The notes below the pieces were generated by a model. The model saw only the letters and a list, made by a program, of their open reading frames with translations. It did no database searches and was not told the DNA's origin. From Haloarcula nitratireducens (GTDB lineage: Archaea > Halobacteriota > Halobacteria > Halobacteriales > Haloarculaceae): a DNA stretch of 64,000 nt. The position numbers and the translations under genes were made by a program. Of the stretch, positions 52,347 through 60,849 are shown one piece after another; position 1 is the stretch's first letter, and every line of letters begins with the position of its first letter. Location: positions 72,509-136,508 of the forward strand of contig NZ_RKLT01000005.1 of the NCBI RefSeq assembly GCF_019599505.1, given 5' to 3'.

Positions 52347-53507
52347 TTAGCCCTGTTTGATCTTCTCGAGTCGCTGGGTCCAGGCCTCCTGCTTGGGCAG
52401 GACCTTCTCCCAGTTACGGAAGGCCAAGTCCTCGGCGGGCGCGTAGTCGGGCAGCTGTGTCATCTTCTCGGGCGGGTTCTTCACCTGCACGGTGTAGTTC
52501 ATCTTGTCCGACAGCGTCAGGAGGTGTTTGCGCTGGTAGGTGTGGTTCAGCAGTTCGTGGGCCAAGTCGCGGCTCTCGGAGCCTTTGACCACGGCGAGGT
52601 TGTCGGCCCACCCCATCGCTCCCTCCTTCGGGATCACGTACTTGATCTGGTCGAAACCCTCCTCTTGGAGGGCGAGGACGCGGCCGCCCCAGGCCTCGCA
52701 GATCCAGGCGTTCTCCTGCCGGAGGTAACGGATGGACGTGGCACCGTCACCCCAGTAGGAGAAGACGTTCTTGTCCTCCTTTTTCGCCCTCGCGAACATC
52801 TCGTCCGTCTTCGCCTGGTCGCCGGGCACGTCGTTGACGTTGAGCCCGGCGGCGGCCGCGCTGTTCGAGAGCCGGTCGATGGTACGGTCGATGAGCGAGA
52901 CCTTGCCCTCGTACTTCGAGTCCAGCAACGCGTCCCAGGAATTCAGCTCCCCGTCGACTTTCTCGGTGTTGTACGCGTAGCCGGTCGCGCCGTTCTCGCG
53001 GATGAGCCCCATCGTGTCCCCGTCGCTCATGTTGAACGACAGCGACCGTGCGGACTCCTTGATGTTTTTCTCGTAGTTAGGCACCTTCGAGAGGTCGACG
53101 GGCTCGAGCACGTCCTCCTTCTGGGCTCGGGCCATCCCCGTGTCGTTGAGCGCGACGATGTCGAAGGAACCGGGGTTCTGCTTGATGAGCGATATCATCT
53201 CCGTCGTCCCGCCCGCGGAGGTCCCCTGCACCTTCACGCCGGACTCCTCGGCCCACGGCTCGAAGACGGACATCTGGGCGGCCTGCGTGTTCCCGCCGAA
53301 GCCGAGGAACCGGAGCTTGCCGCTCCCGCCGCCACCGCTCCCGCCAGTACTTCCGTTGTCTCCGCCACTGTCATTGCCGCCGCCATCACCGCCATCGCCG
53401 CCGTCGCCACCGTCGCCGCTACACCCTGCGAGTGCGGTTAGCGTTCCAGCACCGACCGCCGCCAGTATGTCACGCCGCCTGTGTGTGTCTTTGTGAGACA
53501 TCGCCAT
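52347..53507 (-). CDS. Tat-exported lipoprotein, PotD-type substrate-binding protein
   Basis: The 386-residue protein carries a twin-arginine signal (HRRRDILAAVGAG) and a lipobox ending TALAGC. A long Gly/Asp-rich linker (SGDGGDGGDGG and NGSTGGSGGGG) tethers it to the membrane. The binding domain then has LRFLGFGGNTQAAQMSVF, FDIVALNDTGMARAQKED and TMGLIRENGATGYAYNTEKV. The fold is that of spermidine/putrescine periplasmic proteins, but some residues expected to bind polyamine are not obvious, so the ligand is open. It is the first gene of the leftward importer operon. Confidence 0.88.
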   Translation of the reverse strand: MAMSHKDTHRRRDILAAVGAGTLTALAGCSGDGGDGGDGGDGGGNDSGGDNGSTGGSGGGGSGKLRFLGFGGNTQAAQMSVFEPWAEESGVKVQGTSAGGTTEMISLIKQNPGSFDIVALNDTGMARAQKEDVLEPVDLSKVPNYEKNIKESARSLSFNMSDGDTMGLIRENGATGYAYNTEKVDGELNSWDALLDSKYEGKVSLIDRTIDRLSNSAAAAGLNVNDVPGDQAKTDEMFARAKKEDKNVFSYWGDGATSIRYLRQENAWICEAWGGRVLALQEEGFDQIKYVIPKEGAMGWADNLAVVKGSESRDLAHELLNHTYQRKHLLTLSDKMNYTVQVKNPPEKMTQLPDYAPAEDLAFRNWEKVLPKQEAWTQRLEKIKQG

Positions 53508-53523
53508 GCGAACCTTCTACACA

Positions 53524-53613
53524 CTGATATAATAATCTTTCGCAGATATTACCCCTATATTCGGTAGAGTTCCGACTATAGACGATCGAATTTAGAGCGA
53601 GCCAAAACTTATG
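53524..53613. promoter_or_regulatory. Divergent promoters between the importer and the crotonase operon
   Basis: The 142-base divergent region holds two TATA-like elements. TATTATAT on the minus strand (53527-53536) would serve the binding-protein gene. AAAACTTATG (53604-53613) would give a TSS near 53638, just before the ATG at 53650. Shared control by the adjacent Lrp-type regulator is likely but inferred. Confidence 0.4.
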
Positions 53614-53649
53614 TGGCTGAACTCTGAGAGTCTAGGTAGTGAATCGACC

Positions 53650-54450
53650 ATGACAAGGAGCGACACGGCACCGGAGTCCCCGACGGTGTACCAGCGAGAG
53701 GGCGACGTCGCACGCATCCGACTGAACCGACCGGACTCGCTCAACGCAGTCACACCCGAACTGTACGAGGGCATCCAGGAGGGGCTCGACCGGGCCGAAG
53801 CCGAAGACGCCCGGGTCGTCGTCCTCGAAGGGGCCGGCCGGGCGTTCTGTGTCGGCGCAGATATGGAGCAACACGGCGAGACCGACCGATCGGCCAAGGA
53901 ACGCCGCGAGTACGTCTGGCAGGCCCAGGACGCCTGCGAAGCGGTGCAAACGCACCCGCGTCCGGTGGTCGCGAAGGTCCACGGATACGCGATCGGGGCC
54001 GGCGCCGAACTCGCGTTGAGCGCGGATTTCGTCCTGATGGCCGAGGACGCCGAGATTCGGTTCCCCGAGGTCGGGATCGGGACGTACATTGGCGGCGGCG
54101 TCACGTACACGCTCACGCAACGCGTCGGGCGGGCTCGGGCCAAGGAACTCGTCCTGTCGGCCGCGGCGTTGACCGGCGCGGAGGCCGCCGGGGAGGGGGT
54201 CGTGACGAGTTGCCATCCGGCGACCGATCTCGATGCGGCCGTCGACGAGCTCGCGACCGACCTCGCGGGGAACGCCCCCGTCTCGATGGAGTTCGCCAAG
54301 GCCCAGTTCGGCCGCGTGGGCGAGGCGAGCCGGGCGGACATGCTGACCGCCGAGGCCGAGGCCCTGCTGGCCTGCATGGCCACCGAGGACTGGCAGGAGG
54401 GCATCGACGCGTTCGCCGAGGACCGCGACCCCGAGTTCGAGGGGCGCTGA
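53650..54450 (+). CDS. Enoyl-CoA hydratase/isomerase family protein with both catalytic glutamates
   Basis: The 266-residue crotonase starts MTRSDTAPESPTVYQREG. The oxyanion strand reads GRAFCVGADMEQHG. The two hydratase glutamates are present: Glu120 in GAGAELALSAD and Glu140 in RFPEVGIGT. The C-terminus ends EDRDPEFEGR, as in many haloarchaeal crotonases. It should hydrate an enoyl-CoA. It opens a tight operon (ADP-forming acyl-CoA synthetase 2 bases after, then a second crotonase and a nitrilase), so its substrate is probably made by the synthetase. Confidence 0.88.
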   Translation: MTRSDTAPESPTVYQREGDVARIRLNRPDSLNAVTPELYEGIQEGLDRAEAEDARVVVLEGAGRAFCVGADMEQHGETDRSAKERREYVWQAQDACEAVQTHPRPVVAKVHGYAIGAGAELALSADFVLMAEDAEIRFPEVGIGTYIGGGVTYTLTQRVGRARAKELVLSAAALTGAEAAGEGVVTSCHPATDLDAAVDELATDLAGNAPVSMEFAKAQFGRVGEASRADMLTAEAEALLACMATEDWQEGIDAFAEDRDPEFEGR

Positions 54451-54452
54451 CG

Positions 54453-56657
54453 ATGACGGGCGCGCCCACCGATATCGAGCGTATCATGGAACCCGACGCG
54501 GTCGCCGTGGTCGGGGCCTCCACCGACGAGACGAAGCGCGGTCATCAGGCCATCGTGACCCTCCAAGAGGGCGGCTACGACGGCGACATCTACCCGGTCA
54601 ACCCGAACGCCGAGGAGATCCGCGGACTCGACGTCTACCCCGCCGTCTCGGCCATCCCCGGCCGCGTCGACCTCGCACTCATCGTCACGCCCGCGCACGT
54701 CGTCCCCGGCGTGCTCGAGGACTGCGCGGAGACCGATCTCGCCGGCGCGGTCGTCGTCGCCGTCGGGTTCGGCGAGGCGGGCGAGGACGGCGAAAAACTC
54801 GAAGCGGAGATCGTCTCGCTCGCCCGCGAGCACGGGATCCGCCTCATCGGGCCGAATACCTCCGGCATGATCAACGTCCACCGGGGCCTGAACCTCGTCG
54901 GTGCCGATACCGTGCCGGAGGGGGGTCTCGCACTGCTCTGTCAGAGCGGCAACATGGCCATCTCGCTGTTCACCGAGGCCGCCACGCGCGAGGGCGTCGG
55001 CTTCAGCCACTACGTCGGCGTCGGTAACGAGGCCGACCTGCAGTTCCACGAGTACCTGCCGTTCCTCGACGCCGACCCCGAGACCGACGCCATCGTCTGC
55101 TACGTGGAGGGGATGAGCGACGGCCGAGCCTTCCTCCAGGCGGCCCGAGACGTCGTTCCGGACACGCCCATCGTCGTGCTCAAGAGCGGTCGCTCGGACG
55201 TCGGCAAGCGCTCTGCCTCCTCGCACACGGGCTCTCTGGCGGGCGACGCGGCCGTGACCGACGCCGTCCTCGAACAGGCCGGCGTCGTGAGCGTCGAGCG
55301 CTCCGACGAACTCCTGTCGGTCGCGAACGCGCTCTCGTCGCTTCCCCGCGCCGACGGCCCGAACGTGGCCATCCTCGCCGACGGCGGGGGACACGCGACG
55401 CTCGCGGCCGACGCGTGCACCGAACGCGGGCTCTCGATCCCTCGGCTGACCGACCAGACCCAAGCACGACTCCGGGCGGTTCTCCCGGACGCCGCCAGCG
55501 TGGTCAACCCGGTCGACGTCGCGGGGGGCACCGACGACGACCAGTCCGTGTTCGTCGACTGCGCGGCGGCCATCGTCGCCGATCCGAACGTGGACGCGCT
55601 CATGCTGACGGGCTTATTCGGCGGCTACGGCGTCCGATTCGCCGAGCAGTACACGGAGGTCGAAATCGAGGCCGCCCGGGAACTGGCATCGCTCGCGGCC
55701 GAGCACGACACGCCGCTGGTCGTCCAGAGCGCCTACGAGGGGTTCGAGACCGAACCGCACGCCGTGCTTCGCGAGCGGGGCATTCCGGTCGTCGAGTCGC
55801 TGGACGTGGCGACCGCGAGCCTATCGGCACTGGCCACCTACGGCGACCGGGTCGCGGCCGCCGACCAGAGCAGTGACTTCCGGCTCCCTGCGGCCACCAC
55901 CGCCGGCGATACTCTCGCCGAGACCATCGGCCACGGTCGCACCCAGCTCTCGGAGTTCGAGGCCAAACGCGCGCTCGCCGACGACGGGTTCCCCGTCACG
56001 CCGTTCGATCTCGCGACCAGTGCCGACGAGGCCGCGGCGCTAGTCGCCGATATCGATGGCCCCGCCGCGATGAAGGTGGTGTCACCTGACATCGTGCACA
56101 AGTCCGACGCGGGCGGGGTCGCCCTCGACGTGCAGGCAGACGAAGCCGCGGCGACCTACGACGACCTGTGTTCGGCGGCCGCCGGATACGACCCCGACGC
56201 GAGCCTCGACGGCGTCCTGGTCTCACCCATGCGGGACGCGGGCGTCGAACTCATCGTCGGCGTCGTCGACGACGACCAGTTCGGCCCGGTCGTGATGTGC
56301 GGCCTCGGCGGCGTGTTCGTAGAGGTACTCGAGGATGTCGCCTTCCGCGCCCTCCCGCTGACCGAGGCCGACGCCCGGGCGATGCTCGACGATATCGGGG
56401 CCCAGGAACTGCTCGATGGCGCCCGCGGGAACCCACCCGTCGACAGAGACGCGGTCATGGACCTGCTGGTCGCGGTCTCGTCGTTCGTCCGGTCCAATCC
56501 GTCGGTGGCCGAACTCGACTTGAATCCGGTGTTCGCCGACGCCGACGGCGTCGAGATCGTCGACGCGGCGATCACGCTCGACAGACGGCCCCGGCAGCAC
56601 ACAGAGAACGAGGAAGCGGAATCCGCAGCGCCGTCGCAGGGTGAGACCGATGATTGA
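54453..56657 (+). CDS. ADP-forming acetyl/acyl-CoA synthetase, fused alpha-beta
   Basis: The 734-residue protein fuses both subunits of the archaeal ADP-forming acyl-CoA synthetase. The CoA-binding Rossmann domain begins VAVVGASTDETKRG. The CoA-ligase domain includes the phospho-His (SSHTGSLAGD, His258). The ATP-grasp domain in the C-terminal third has GPAAMKVVSPDIVHKSDAGG and a VMCGLGGVFVEVLEDVAFR segment. It interconverts acid plus ATP with acyl-CoA plus ADP, possibly in either direction. The end overlaps the next crotonase start by 8 bases. The acid substrate is unknown and may come from the nitrilase-type enzyme downstream. Confidence 0.9.
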   Translation: MTGAPTDIERIMEPDAVAVVGASTDETKRGHQAIVTLQEGGYDGDIYPVNPNAEEIRGLDVYPAVSAIPGRVDLALIVTPAHVVPGVLEDCAETDLAGAVVVAVGFGEAGEDGEKLEAEIVSLAREHGIRLIGPNTSGMINVHRGLNLVGADTVPEGGLALLCQSGNMAISLFTEAATREGVGFSHYVGVGNEADLQFHEYLPFLDADPETDAIVCYVEGMSDGRAFLQAARDVVPDTPIVVLKSGRSDVGKRSASSHTGSLAGDAAVTDAVLEQAGVVSVERSDELLSVANALSSLPRADGPNVAILADGGGHATLAADACTERGLSIPRLTDQTQARLRAVLPDAASVVNPVDVAGGTDDDQSVFVDCAAAIVADPNVDALMLTGLFGGYGVRFAEQYTEVEIEAARELASLAAEHDTPLVVQSAYEGFETEPHAVLRERGIPVVESLDVATASLSALATYGDRVAAADQSSDFRLPAATTAGDTLAETIGHGRTQLSEFEAKRALADDGFPVTPFDLATSADEAAALVADIDGPAAMKVVSPDIVHKSDAGGVALDVQADEAAATYDDLCSAAAGYDPDASLDGVLVSPMRDAGVELIVGVVDDDQFGPVVMCGLGGVFVEVLEDVAFRALPLTEADARAMLDDIGAQELLDGARGNPPVDRDAVMDLLVAVSSFVRSNPSVAELDLNPVFADADGVEIVDAAITLDRRPRQHTENEEAESAAPSQGETDD

Positions 56658-57447
56658 GATCGATGCCCCCCTGACGGTCGAACGGGCCACAGACCACGTC
56701 GCGACGGTCACGTACGACCGGCCGGAGGCGATGAACGCGTACAACGAGTCGCTGCTTCGGGGTGCGGTCGAGGCCTTCGAGCGACTCGACGACCGCGAGG
56801 AGGTGCGTGCGATCGTGCTCACGGGCACCGGCGACGCCTTCTGTGCCGGCGTCGATCTCGACGACATGCCCCTGACACCGGAGATGGACTTCGCCGAGTA
56901 CGAGGCGGGACTCGACCTCTTCCAGGACGTCGTGCGGACGCTACGCGGCATCGGCACGCCCGTCATTGCGGCGGTGAACGGCTACGCGCTCGGCGCCGGC
57001 TGTGATACCGCACTGGCGTGTGACTTCCGCCTCACCAGCGAGGAGGGGGTCATCGGTGAGACGTTCATCGACGTCGGGTTCGTCCCGGGCGACGGCGGGG
57101 CCTACCTCCTGCCGCGGCTCGTCGGCGAGGCCCGGGCGAAGGAACTCATCTTCACCGGCCGGAAGCTCACTGGCGAAGAGATCGTCGAATGGGACCTCGC
57201 TCGCGAGCAGGTGTCGGCCGACGACCTTCTCGACACCGCCATCGCGTTCGCGGAGCAGTTGGCCGACCGCCCACCGGTCGCACTCGCCGAGAGCAAGCAG
57301 TTGGTCAACGAGAGCTTCGACGTCGACCTCGAGCGGGGACTGGCCGACGCGACGCGTGCCCAGCGAATCTGCTCGCAGACGCGCGACCACGCGGAGGCCG
57401 TCGAGGCGTTCGCCGAAGACCGCGAGCCCGAATTCGAGGGTCGATAG
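56650..57447 (+). CDS. Second crotonase-family protein lacking the hydratase glutamates
   Basis: The 265-residue protein has the crotonase fold (TYDRPEAMNAYNESLL; GDAFCAGVDLDDMPL; NGYALGAGCDTALACDF; VPGDGGAYLLPRLVG). At the positions of the two hydratase glutamates it has Asp119 (GCDTALACD) and Phe139 (GETFIDVG). It therefore may not be a hydratase and could act as an isomerase, thioesterase or lyase. Its start overlaps the synthetase stop by 8 bases, and the nitrilase starts 1 base after its own stop. Confidence 0.85.
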   Translation: MIEIDAPLTVERATDHVATVTYDRPEAMNAYNESLLRGAVEAFERLDDREEVRAIVLTGTGDAFCAGVDLDDMPLTPEMDFAEYEAGLDLFQDVVRTLRGIGTPVIAAVNGYALGAGCDTALACDFRLTSEEGVIGETFIDVGFVPGDGGAYLLPRLVGEARAKELIFTGRKLTGEEIVEWDLAREQVSADDLLDTAIAFAEQLADRPPVALAESKQLVNESFDVDLERGLADATRAQRICSQTRDHAEAVEAFAEDREPEFEGR

Positions 57448-57448
57448 C

Positions 57449-58237
57449 ATGGACCGCGCCACCGTCAGCGTCGTCCAGTTCGAGAGCAGCCTCGGCCCGG
57501 CCGACGACGGGACCCGCGAACGGATGGCCGACGCGATCACGGCCGCCGACGCGGACCTGGTCGTGTTCCCCGAACTCGCGACGACCGGCTACCACGTCTT
57601 CGAGGATCTCCCGGACGTGGCCGAGTCCGTCCCTGGCCCGACGACCGAGCGATTGGGCGAAGCGGCCGCGGCGGCCGATACGGCGGTCCTGTTCGGGATG
57701 CCCGTTCGCGAGGACTCGCGCGTGTACAACAGCGCGGTCTGGCTCGACGCGGACGGCGAGGTGCGTACGCGCTACGATAAGCGCCACTGCTGGGGTGGGG
57801 AACGGGACTGCTTCGCGACCGGCGACGAATATGCCGTCGTCGAAGCCCCGTTCGGTCGGGTGGGTGTCCAGATCTGTTACGACCTGAACTTCCCGGCCGC
57901 GAGCGCAGCGCTCGCGCGAGCCGGCTGTGACGTCCTCGTCAACATCTCGGCCTGGACCGCCCGCATGGAGAGGGACTGGCACACGCTGCTCCCGGCACGA
58001 GCGCTCGAGCAGGGGGCCTACGTCGTCGGCTGTAACCAGGCCGGGACCGAGGCCGGGCGGACGTTCTGTGGTCGGAGCGGCGTCTACGAGCCGGACGGGA
58101 CCCGTATCGCGGCGCTGGGCGATAGCCCCGGCCAACTGTCCGTCCCGCTCGAGCCGGCTGTAGCGGCTGCCGAACGCCGTCGCAATCCCATGCGCGAGGA
58201 CCGTCCGGCGACCGACGCCGACGCGAGCGAACGGTAG
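57449..58237 (+). CDS. Nitrilase-family C-N hydrolase (amidase)
   Basis: The 262-residue protein has the nitrilase-superfamily catalytic triad: Glu42 in VVFPELATTGYH, Lys111 in TRYDKRHCWGG and Cys143 in VQICYDLNFPAA. C-terminal segments GAYVVGCNQAGTEAGRTFCG and YEPDGTRIAALGDSPG fit aliphatic amidases and N-carbamoyl or omega-amidase members. It would free a carboxylic acid and ammonia from an amide, nitrile or carbamoyl substrate. Being the last gene of the operon, it may supply the acid activated by the ADP-forming synthetase. Confidence 0.88.
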   Translation: MDRATVSVVQFESSLGPADDGTRERMADAITAADADLVVFPELATTGYHVFEDLPDVAESVPGPTTERLGEAAAAADTAVLFGMPVREDSRVYNSAVWLDADGEVRTRYDKRHCWGGERDCFATGDEYAVVEAPFGRVGVQICYDLNFPAASAALARAGCDVLVNISAWTARMERDWHTLLPARALEQGAYVVGCNQAGTEAGRTFCGRSGVYEPDGTRIAALGDSPGQLSVPLEPAVAAAERRRNPMREDRPATDADASER

Positions 58238-58297
58238 CCGCCGAGTTGGATTGTAATCGGTCCAGGAAACCGGTGGACGAATTGGAATGATACCAAC

Positions 58298-58305
58298 CTA
58301 TTAAT
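58298..58305 (+). promoter_or_regulatory. TATA-like box of the Lrp/AsnC gene
   Basis: CTATTAAT is centred about 28 bases before ATG 58330, supporting that start and a separate leaderless transcript 60 bases beyond the nitrilase stop. Confidence 0.5.
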
Positions 58306-58329
58306 CCCGTGGCACCCATAGACGACTCG

Positions 58330-58827
58330 ATGACGCAGGTCACGCTCGACGAGGTCGACTTCCAGATACTGCAGCGTCTAGACGAGAACGGCGATATCGA
58401 CGTCGACGAGCTGAGCGACGAACTCGACGTCAGCACCTCGACCATCTACTATCGGATGGAGAAGTACCGGGAGCAGGGCATCGTGCAGGGGAAGATCGCC
58501 AAGCTCGACCCCCAGAAGCTCGGCCTCGGGATGACGGCTATCACCGAGATCAACGCCGACTACGACGGCCCGGGCTACGAGGAGGTCGCGGAGAAGATCA
58601 CCGATCTCTCGGGGGTTCAGCGCGTCTTCTTCATGCTCGGGGAGATGTCGTTCTACGTGCTGTCTCGCGTGCGGGACCACGAGCACCTCCAGACGCTCAT
58701 GGAGGACATCATCCAGACCGAGGGCGTCGAGAACTCGACGACCAACATCGTCCTCCGGTCGTTCAAAGACGAGGATCGGCTGTTGGTGAACTACGACGGA
58801 GAGGATCTGGAAGCCCTGTACAGCTGA
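58330..58827 (+). CDS. Lrp/AsnC-family transcriptional regulator
   Basis: The 165-residue protein has an N-terminal HTH (LDEVDFQILQRLDENGDIDV; LSDELDVSTSTIYYRMEKY) and a C-terminal RAM effector domain (IAKLDPQKLGLGMTAITEI; GVQRVFFMLGEMSFYVLSRV; TTNIVLRSFKDED). RAM domains often sense amino acids or related amines. Adjacent to an amidase/CoA operon and a polyamine-type importer, it is the likely local regulator. The ATG at 58330 is supported by its TATA box. Confidence 0.9.
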   Translation: MTQVTLDEVDFQILQRLDENGDIDVDELSDELDVSTSTIYYRMEKYREQGIVQGKIAKLDPQKLGLGMTAITEINADYDGPGYEEVAEKITDLSGVQRVFFMLGEMSFYVLSRVRDHEHLQTLMEDIIQTEGVENSTTNIVLRSFKDEDRLLVNYDGEDLEALYS

Positions 58828-59011
58828 CGTCACGAACGGAGCCGCTCTTGAGCTATCCAGCGAACGGGGAACGAGTACAGGCAGGCCCCGGTTATAGCAG
58901 CCCCTCTCGGACACTCGGCGCGTTTGCCGCCCGATTTCCGCTTCGCCCGATCCTCGCGAGGGTCGGCATCGGTCTCGTCACTGCCCGATCGTCCTCACAC
59001 GCTTCGGGTCC

Positions 59012-59209
59012 GGGAACGCGACGGCGACGGTTGGCCTGATCGATATCGCCGTAGCCGGCTCCGCGTTCCTCGCACCGCTCACGGTAAGCGCTCTCGACCG
59101 CGCGGTCGGTGATCCCATCCTCCCTCTTGGCCTGCGGGGTACCGTCACCGTTCTCGGAGCGACTCTCTTTCACTGGGGGACGGACCCAGCGAGCGGGGAG
59201 TCCAACTGA
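59012..59209 (+). pseudogene. Remnant of a membrane protein gene
   Basis: The frame reads GNATATVGLIDIAVAGSAFL, then APLTVSALDRAVGDPILPLG and TVLGATLFHWGTDPASGESN before TGA 59207-59209. Hydrophobic helices and protein-like composition suggest a real coding end, but no ATG precedes it and the upstream codons (58930-59010) belong to another frame. I cannot name a family. Bases 58828-59011 and 59210-59293 otherwise show nothing. Confidence 0.4.
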
Positions 59210-59293
59210 AACCCGGACGCCCCGCAGAGTCGATGACCAGTTCAGATCGAGGACGGTATCCTCCGAGAGACAGCCATCACGGCGCGGGGGATA

Positions 59294-60601
59294 TCACGGC
59301 CAGAGTCCGCGTGCCTCGTGTGCGTCCGCGAGACGAGACAGTGCGACGATGTACGCCGCATCACGCCAGGTGACGTCGCGCCGCTCGAATTGGGAGCGGA
59401 CCGCGTCCCAGGCGGCCCGCATCTCCACTTCGAGTTCGTCGTTTACCCGCTCGAGCGACCAGGCCCGCCGGTTGATGTCCTGGAGCCACTCGAAGTAGCT
59501 CACCGTGACGCCGCCGGCGTTGGCGAGAATATCGGGAATCACAGCGACGTCCCGCTCTGCGAGAACCGAATCGGCCGTCGAGGTCGTCGGTCCGTTCGCG
59601 CCTTCGACGACGAAATCCGCCGCGATCGCGTCCGCGTTCTCTTCGGTGATCACGTTTCCGAGGGCGGCCGGAACGAGGACGTCGACGTCGAGCGTGAGCA
59701 GTTCGTCGTTCGAGATCACGGTGTCGGCGTACGCAGTGACGGCCTCCGGCTCCTCGTCGTGCGATGGAACGGCCGCCGTCTCGATCCCGTCCGGCTCGTA
59801 CATCGCCCCGTTCACGTCGCTGACCGCGACGACGGTCGCGCCCCACTTATCGAGGAGTCGGGCCGCGTTCGCACCGACGCTCCCGTAGCCCTGGATCGCG
59901 ACAGTCGTGTCCTCGAGTCGTCGGTCGTGGTACTCACACACCAACTGCGTGATGATCGCGACGCTCCGTCCAGGCGCTTCTTCGCGCCCTTCGCTCCCGC
60001 CGACCACCGGGGGCTTCCCGGTGACGACGCCCGGCGTCGTCTCACCCTCCTGCATCGAATACGCGTCCATCAACCAGGCCATCGTCTGGGGGTCCGTGCC
60101 CATATCGGGGGCGGGAATATCCTGATTAGGCCCGATGTTGTCGCGCAGTTCCTGTGCGAATCGCCGGGTGAGCCGCTCCTTCTCCCCACCGCTCAGTTCC
60201 TTCGGGTTGACGGCGACGCCGCCTTTGGCACCGCCGAAGGGGAGATCCATCACGGCGCATTTCCAGGTCATCCACATGCCGAGGCCGACGCACTCGTCCC
60301 GAGTTACCTCGGGGTGATACCGGAGTCCACCTTTGAACGGCCCTCTAACGCTGTCGTGTTGGGCACGGTAGCCCGTGAACACGTCGACCGACCCGTCGTC
60401 TCGCTCGATGGGGACCGTCACCTCGTGGACCTTCTTGGGATATTTGAGCCGTTCGACGATATTCTGGTCGATGTCGAGGTGGTCAGCCGCGCGGTGGAGC
60501 TGCCGACGAGCGGTCTCGAGCGTCGATTCCGAGTCGGTAGACTCCTCCGGAGCGTCGTCAGATCCGTCGCGGGCGCTCTCAGTCTTCGACGCCATGATCA
60601 T
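59294..60601 (-). CDS. gdhB: Glu/Leu/Phe/Val-type glutamate dehydrogenase
   Basis: The 435-residue dehydrogenase has the family pattern: [24 protein letters not shown] (substrate region), [21 protein letters not shown] with the catalytic Lys, [18 protein letters not shown], and the Rossmann [39 protein letters not shown] is the C-terminal signature. It interconverts glutamate and 2-oxoglutarate with NAD(P). The start at 60601 overlaps the stop of the upstream mini-protein in ATGA fashion; ATG 60595 (MASKTES) is an alternative. Two operon genes are thus coupled. The gene symbol reflects the usual haloarchaeal naming and is a guess. Confidence 0.88.
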   Translation of the reverse strand: MIMASKTESARDGSDDAPEESTDSESTLETARRQLHRAADHLDIDQNIVERLKYPKKVHEVTVPIERDDGSVDVFTGYRAQHDSVRGPFKGGLRYHPEVTRDECVGLGMWMTWKCAVMDLPFGGAKGGVAVNPKELSGGEKERLTRRFAQELRDNIGPNQDIPAPDMGTDPQTMAWLMDAYSMQEGETTPGVVTGKPPVVGGSEGREEAPGRSVAIITQLVCEYHDRRLEDTTVAIQGYGSVGANAARLLDKWGATVVAVSDVNGAMYEPDGIETAAVPSHDEEPEAVTAYADTVISNDELLTLDVDVLVPAALGNVITEENADAIAADFVVEGANGPTTSTADSVLAERDVAVIPDILANAGGVTVSYFEWLQDINRRAWSLERVNDELEVEMRAAWDAVRSQFERRDVTWRDAAYIVALSRLADAHEARGLWP

Positions 60602-60741
60602 TCCAGCGGTGTCAGCCGGTTCCGCATCGGGCCGCTACAGTCTGGACACTGGCCGGGAGTGTCCTCCGCGATGATGATGTTACCACACTCGAAGCATTCG
60701 TACGGCGTTTCTCCGTCTGATTCGGGGTCGACGTCTCTCAT
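60598..60741 (-). CDS. 47-residue rubrerythrin-like zinc mini-protein
   Basis: The frame from ATG 60741 reads [21 protein letters not shown], with a second CxxC (QCPDC) 18 residues on, and ends NRLTPLE. The four Cys form a rubredoxin-like zinc or iron site. Many haloarchaea carry such rubrerythrin-like domain proteins. Its stop overlaps the first ATG of the glutamate dehydrogenase by 4 bases, so the two are co-translated. It was missed by ORF-length cut-offs. Confidence 0.85.
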   Translation of the reverse strand: MRDVDPESDGETPYECFECGNIIIAEDTPGQCPDCSGPMRNRLTPLE

Positions 60742-60775
60742 TGTGAGTCACGAGCGCCGGTCAGCCGCGGGCACT

Positions 60776-60794
60776 CACGTAGACATAATACGTG
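60776..60794. promoter_or_regulatory. Perfect inverted repeat CACGTA-N7-TACGTG at the zinc mini-protein promoter
   Basis: The two 6-base arms (60776-60781 and 60789-60794) lie 35-53 bases upstream of the leftward start at 60741 and surround a TATTATG core-promoter-like element on the minus strand. The spacing is right for a dimeric repressor covering the TATA box. The regulator is unknown. Confidence 0.4.
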
Positions 60795-60849
60795 TATAAG
60801 GAATATTGGGATGTTGAGCACCTAACCGCAGGTCGATGTGGGTGGTTCG

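Noticed and set aside
53330..53425. Apparent trinucleotide repeat near the start of the binding-protein gene
   Set aside because: It encodes the Gly/Asp-rich lipoprotein linker, a common feature in haloarchaea, and is not an independent repeat element.
53592..55463. A 623-codon minus-strand frame over the crotonase and synthetase genes
   Set aside because: Shadow ORF created by GC-rich third positions; no domain.
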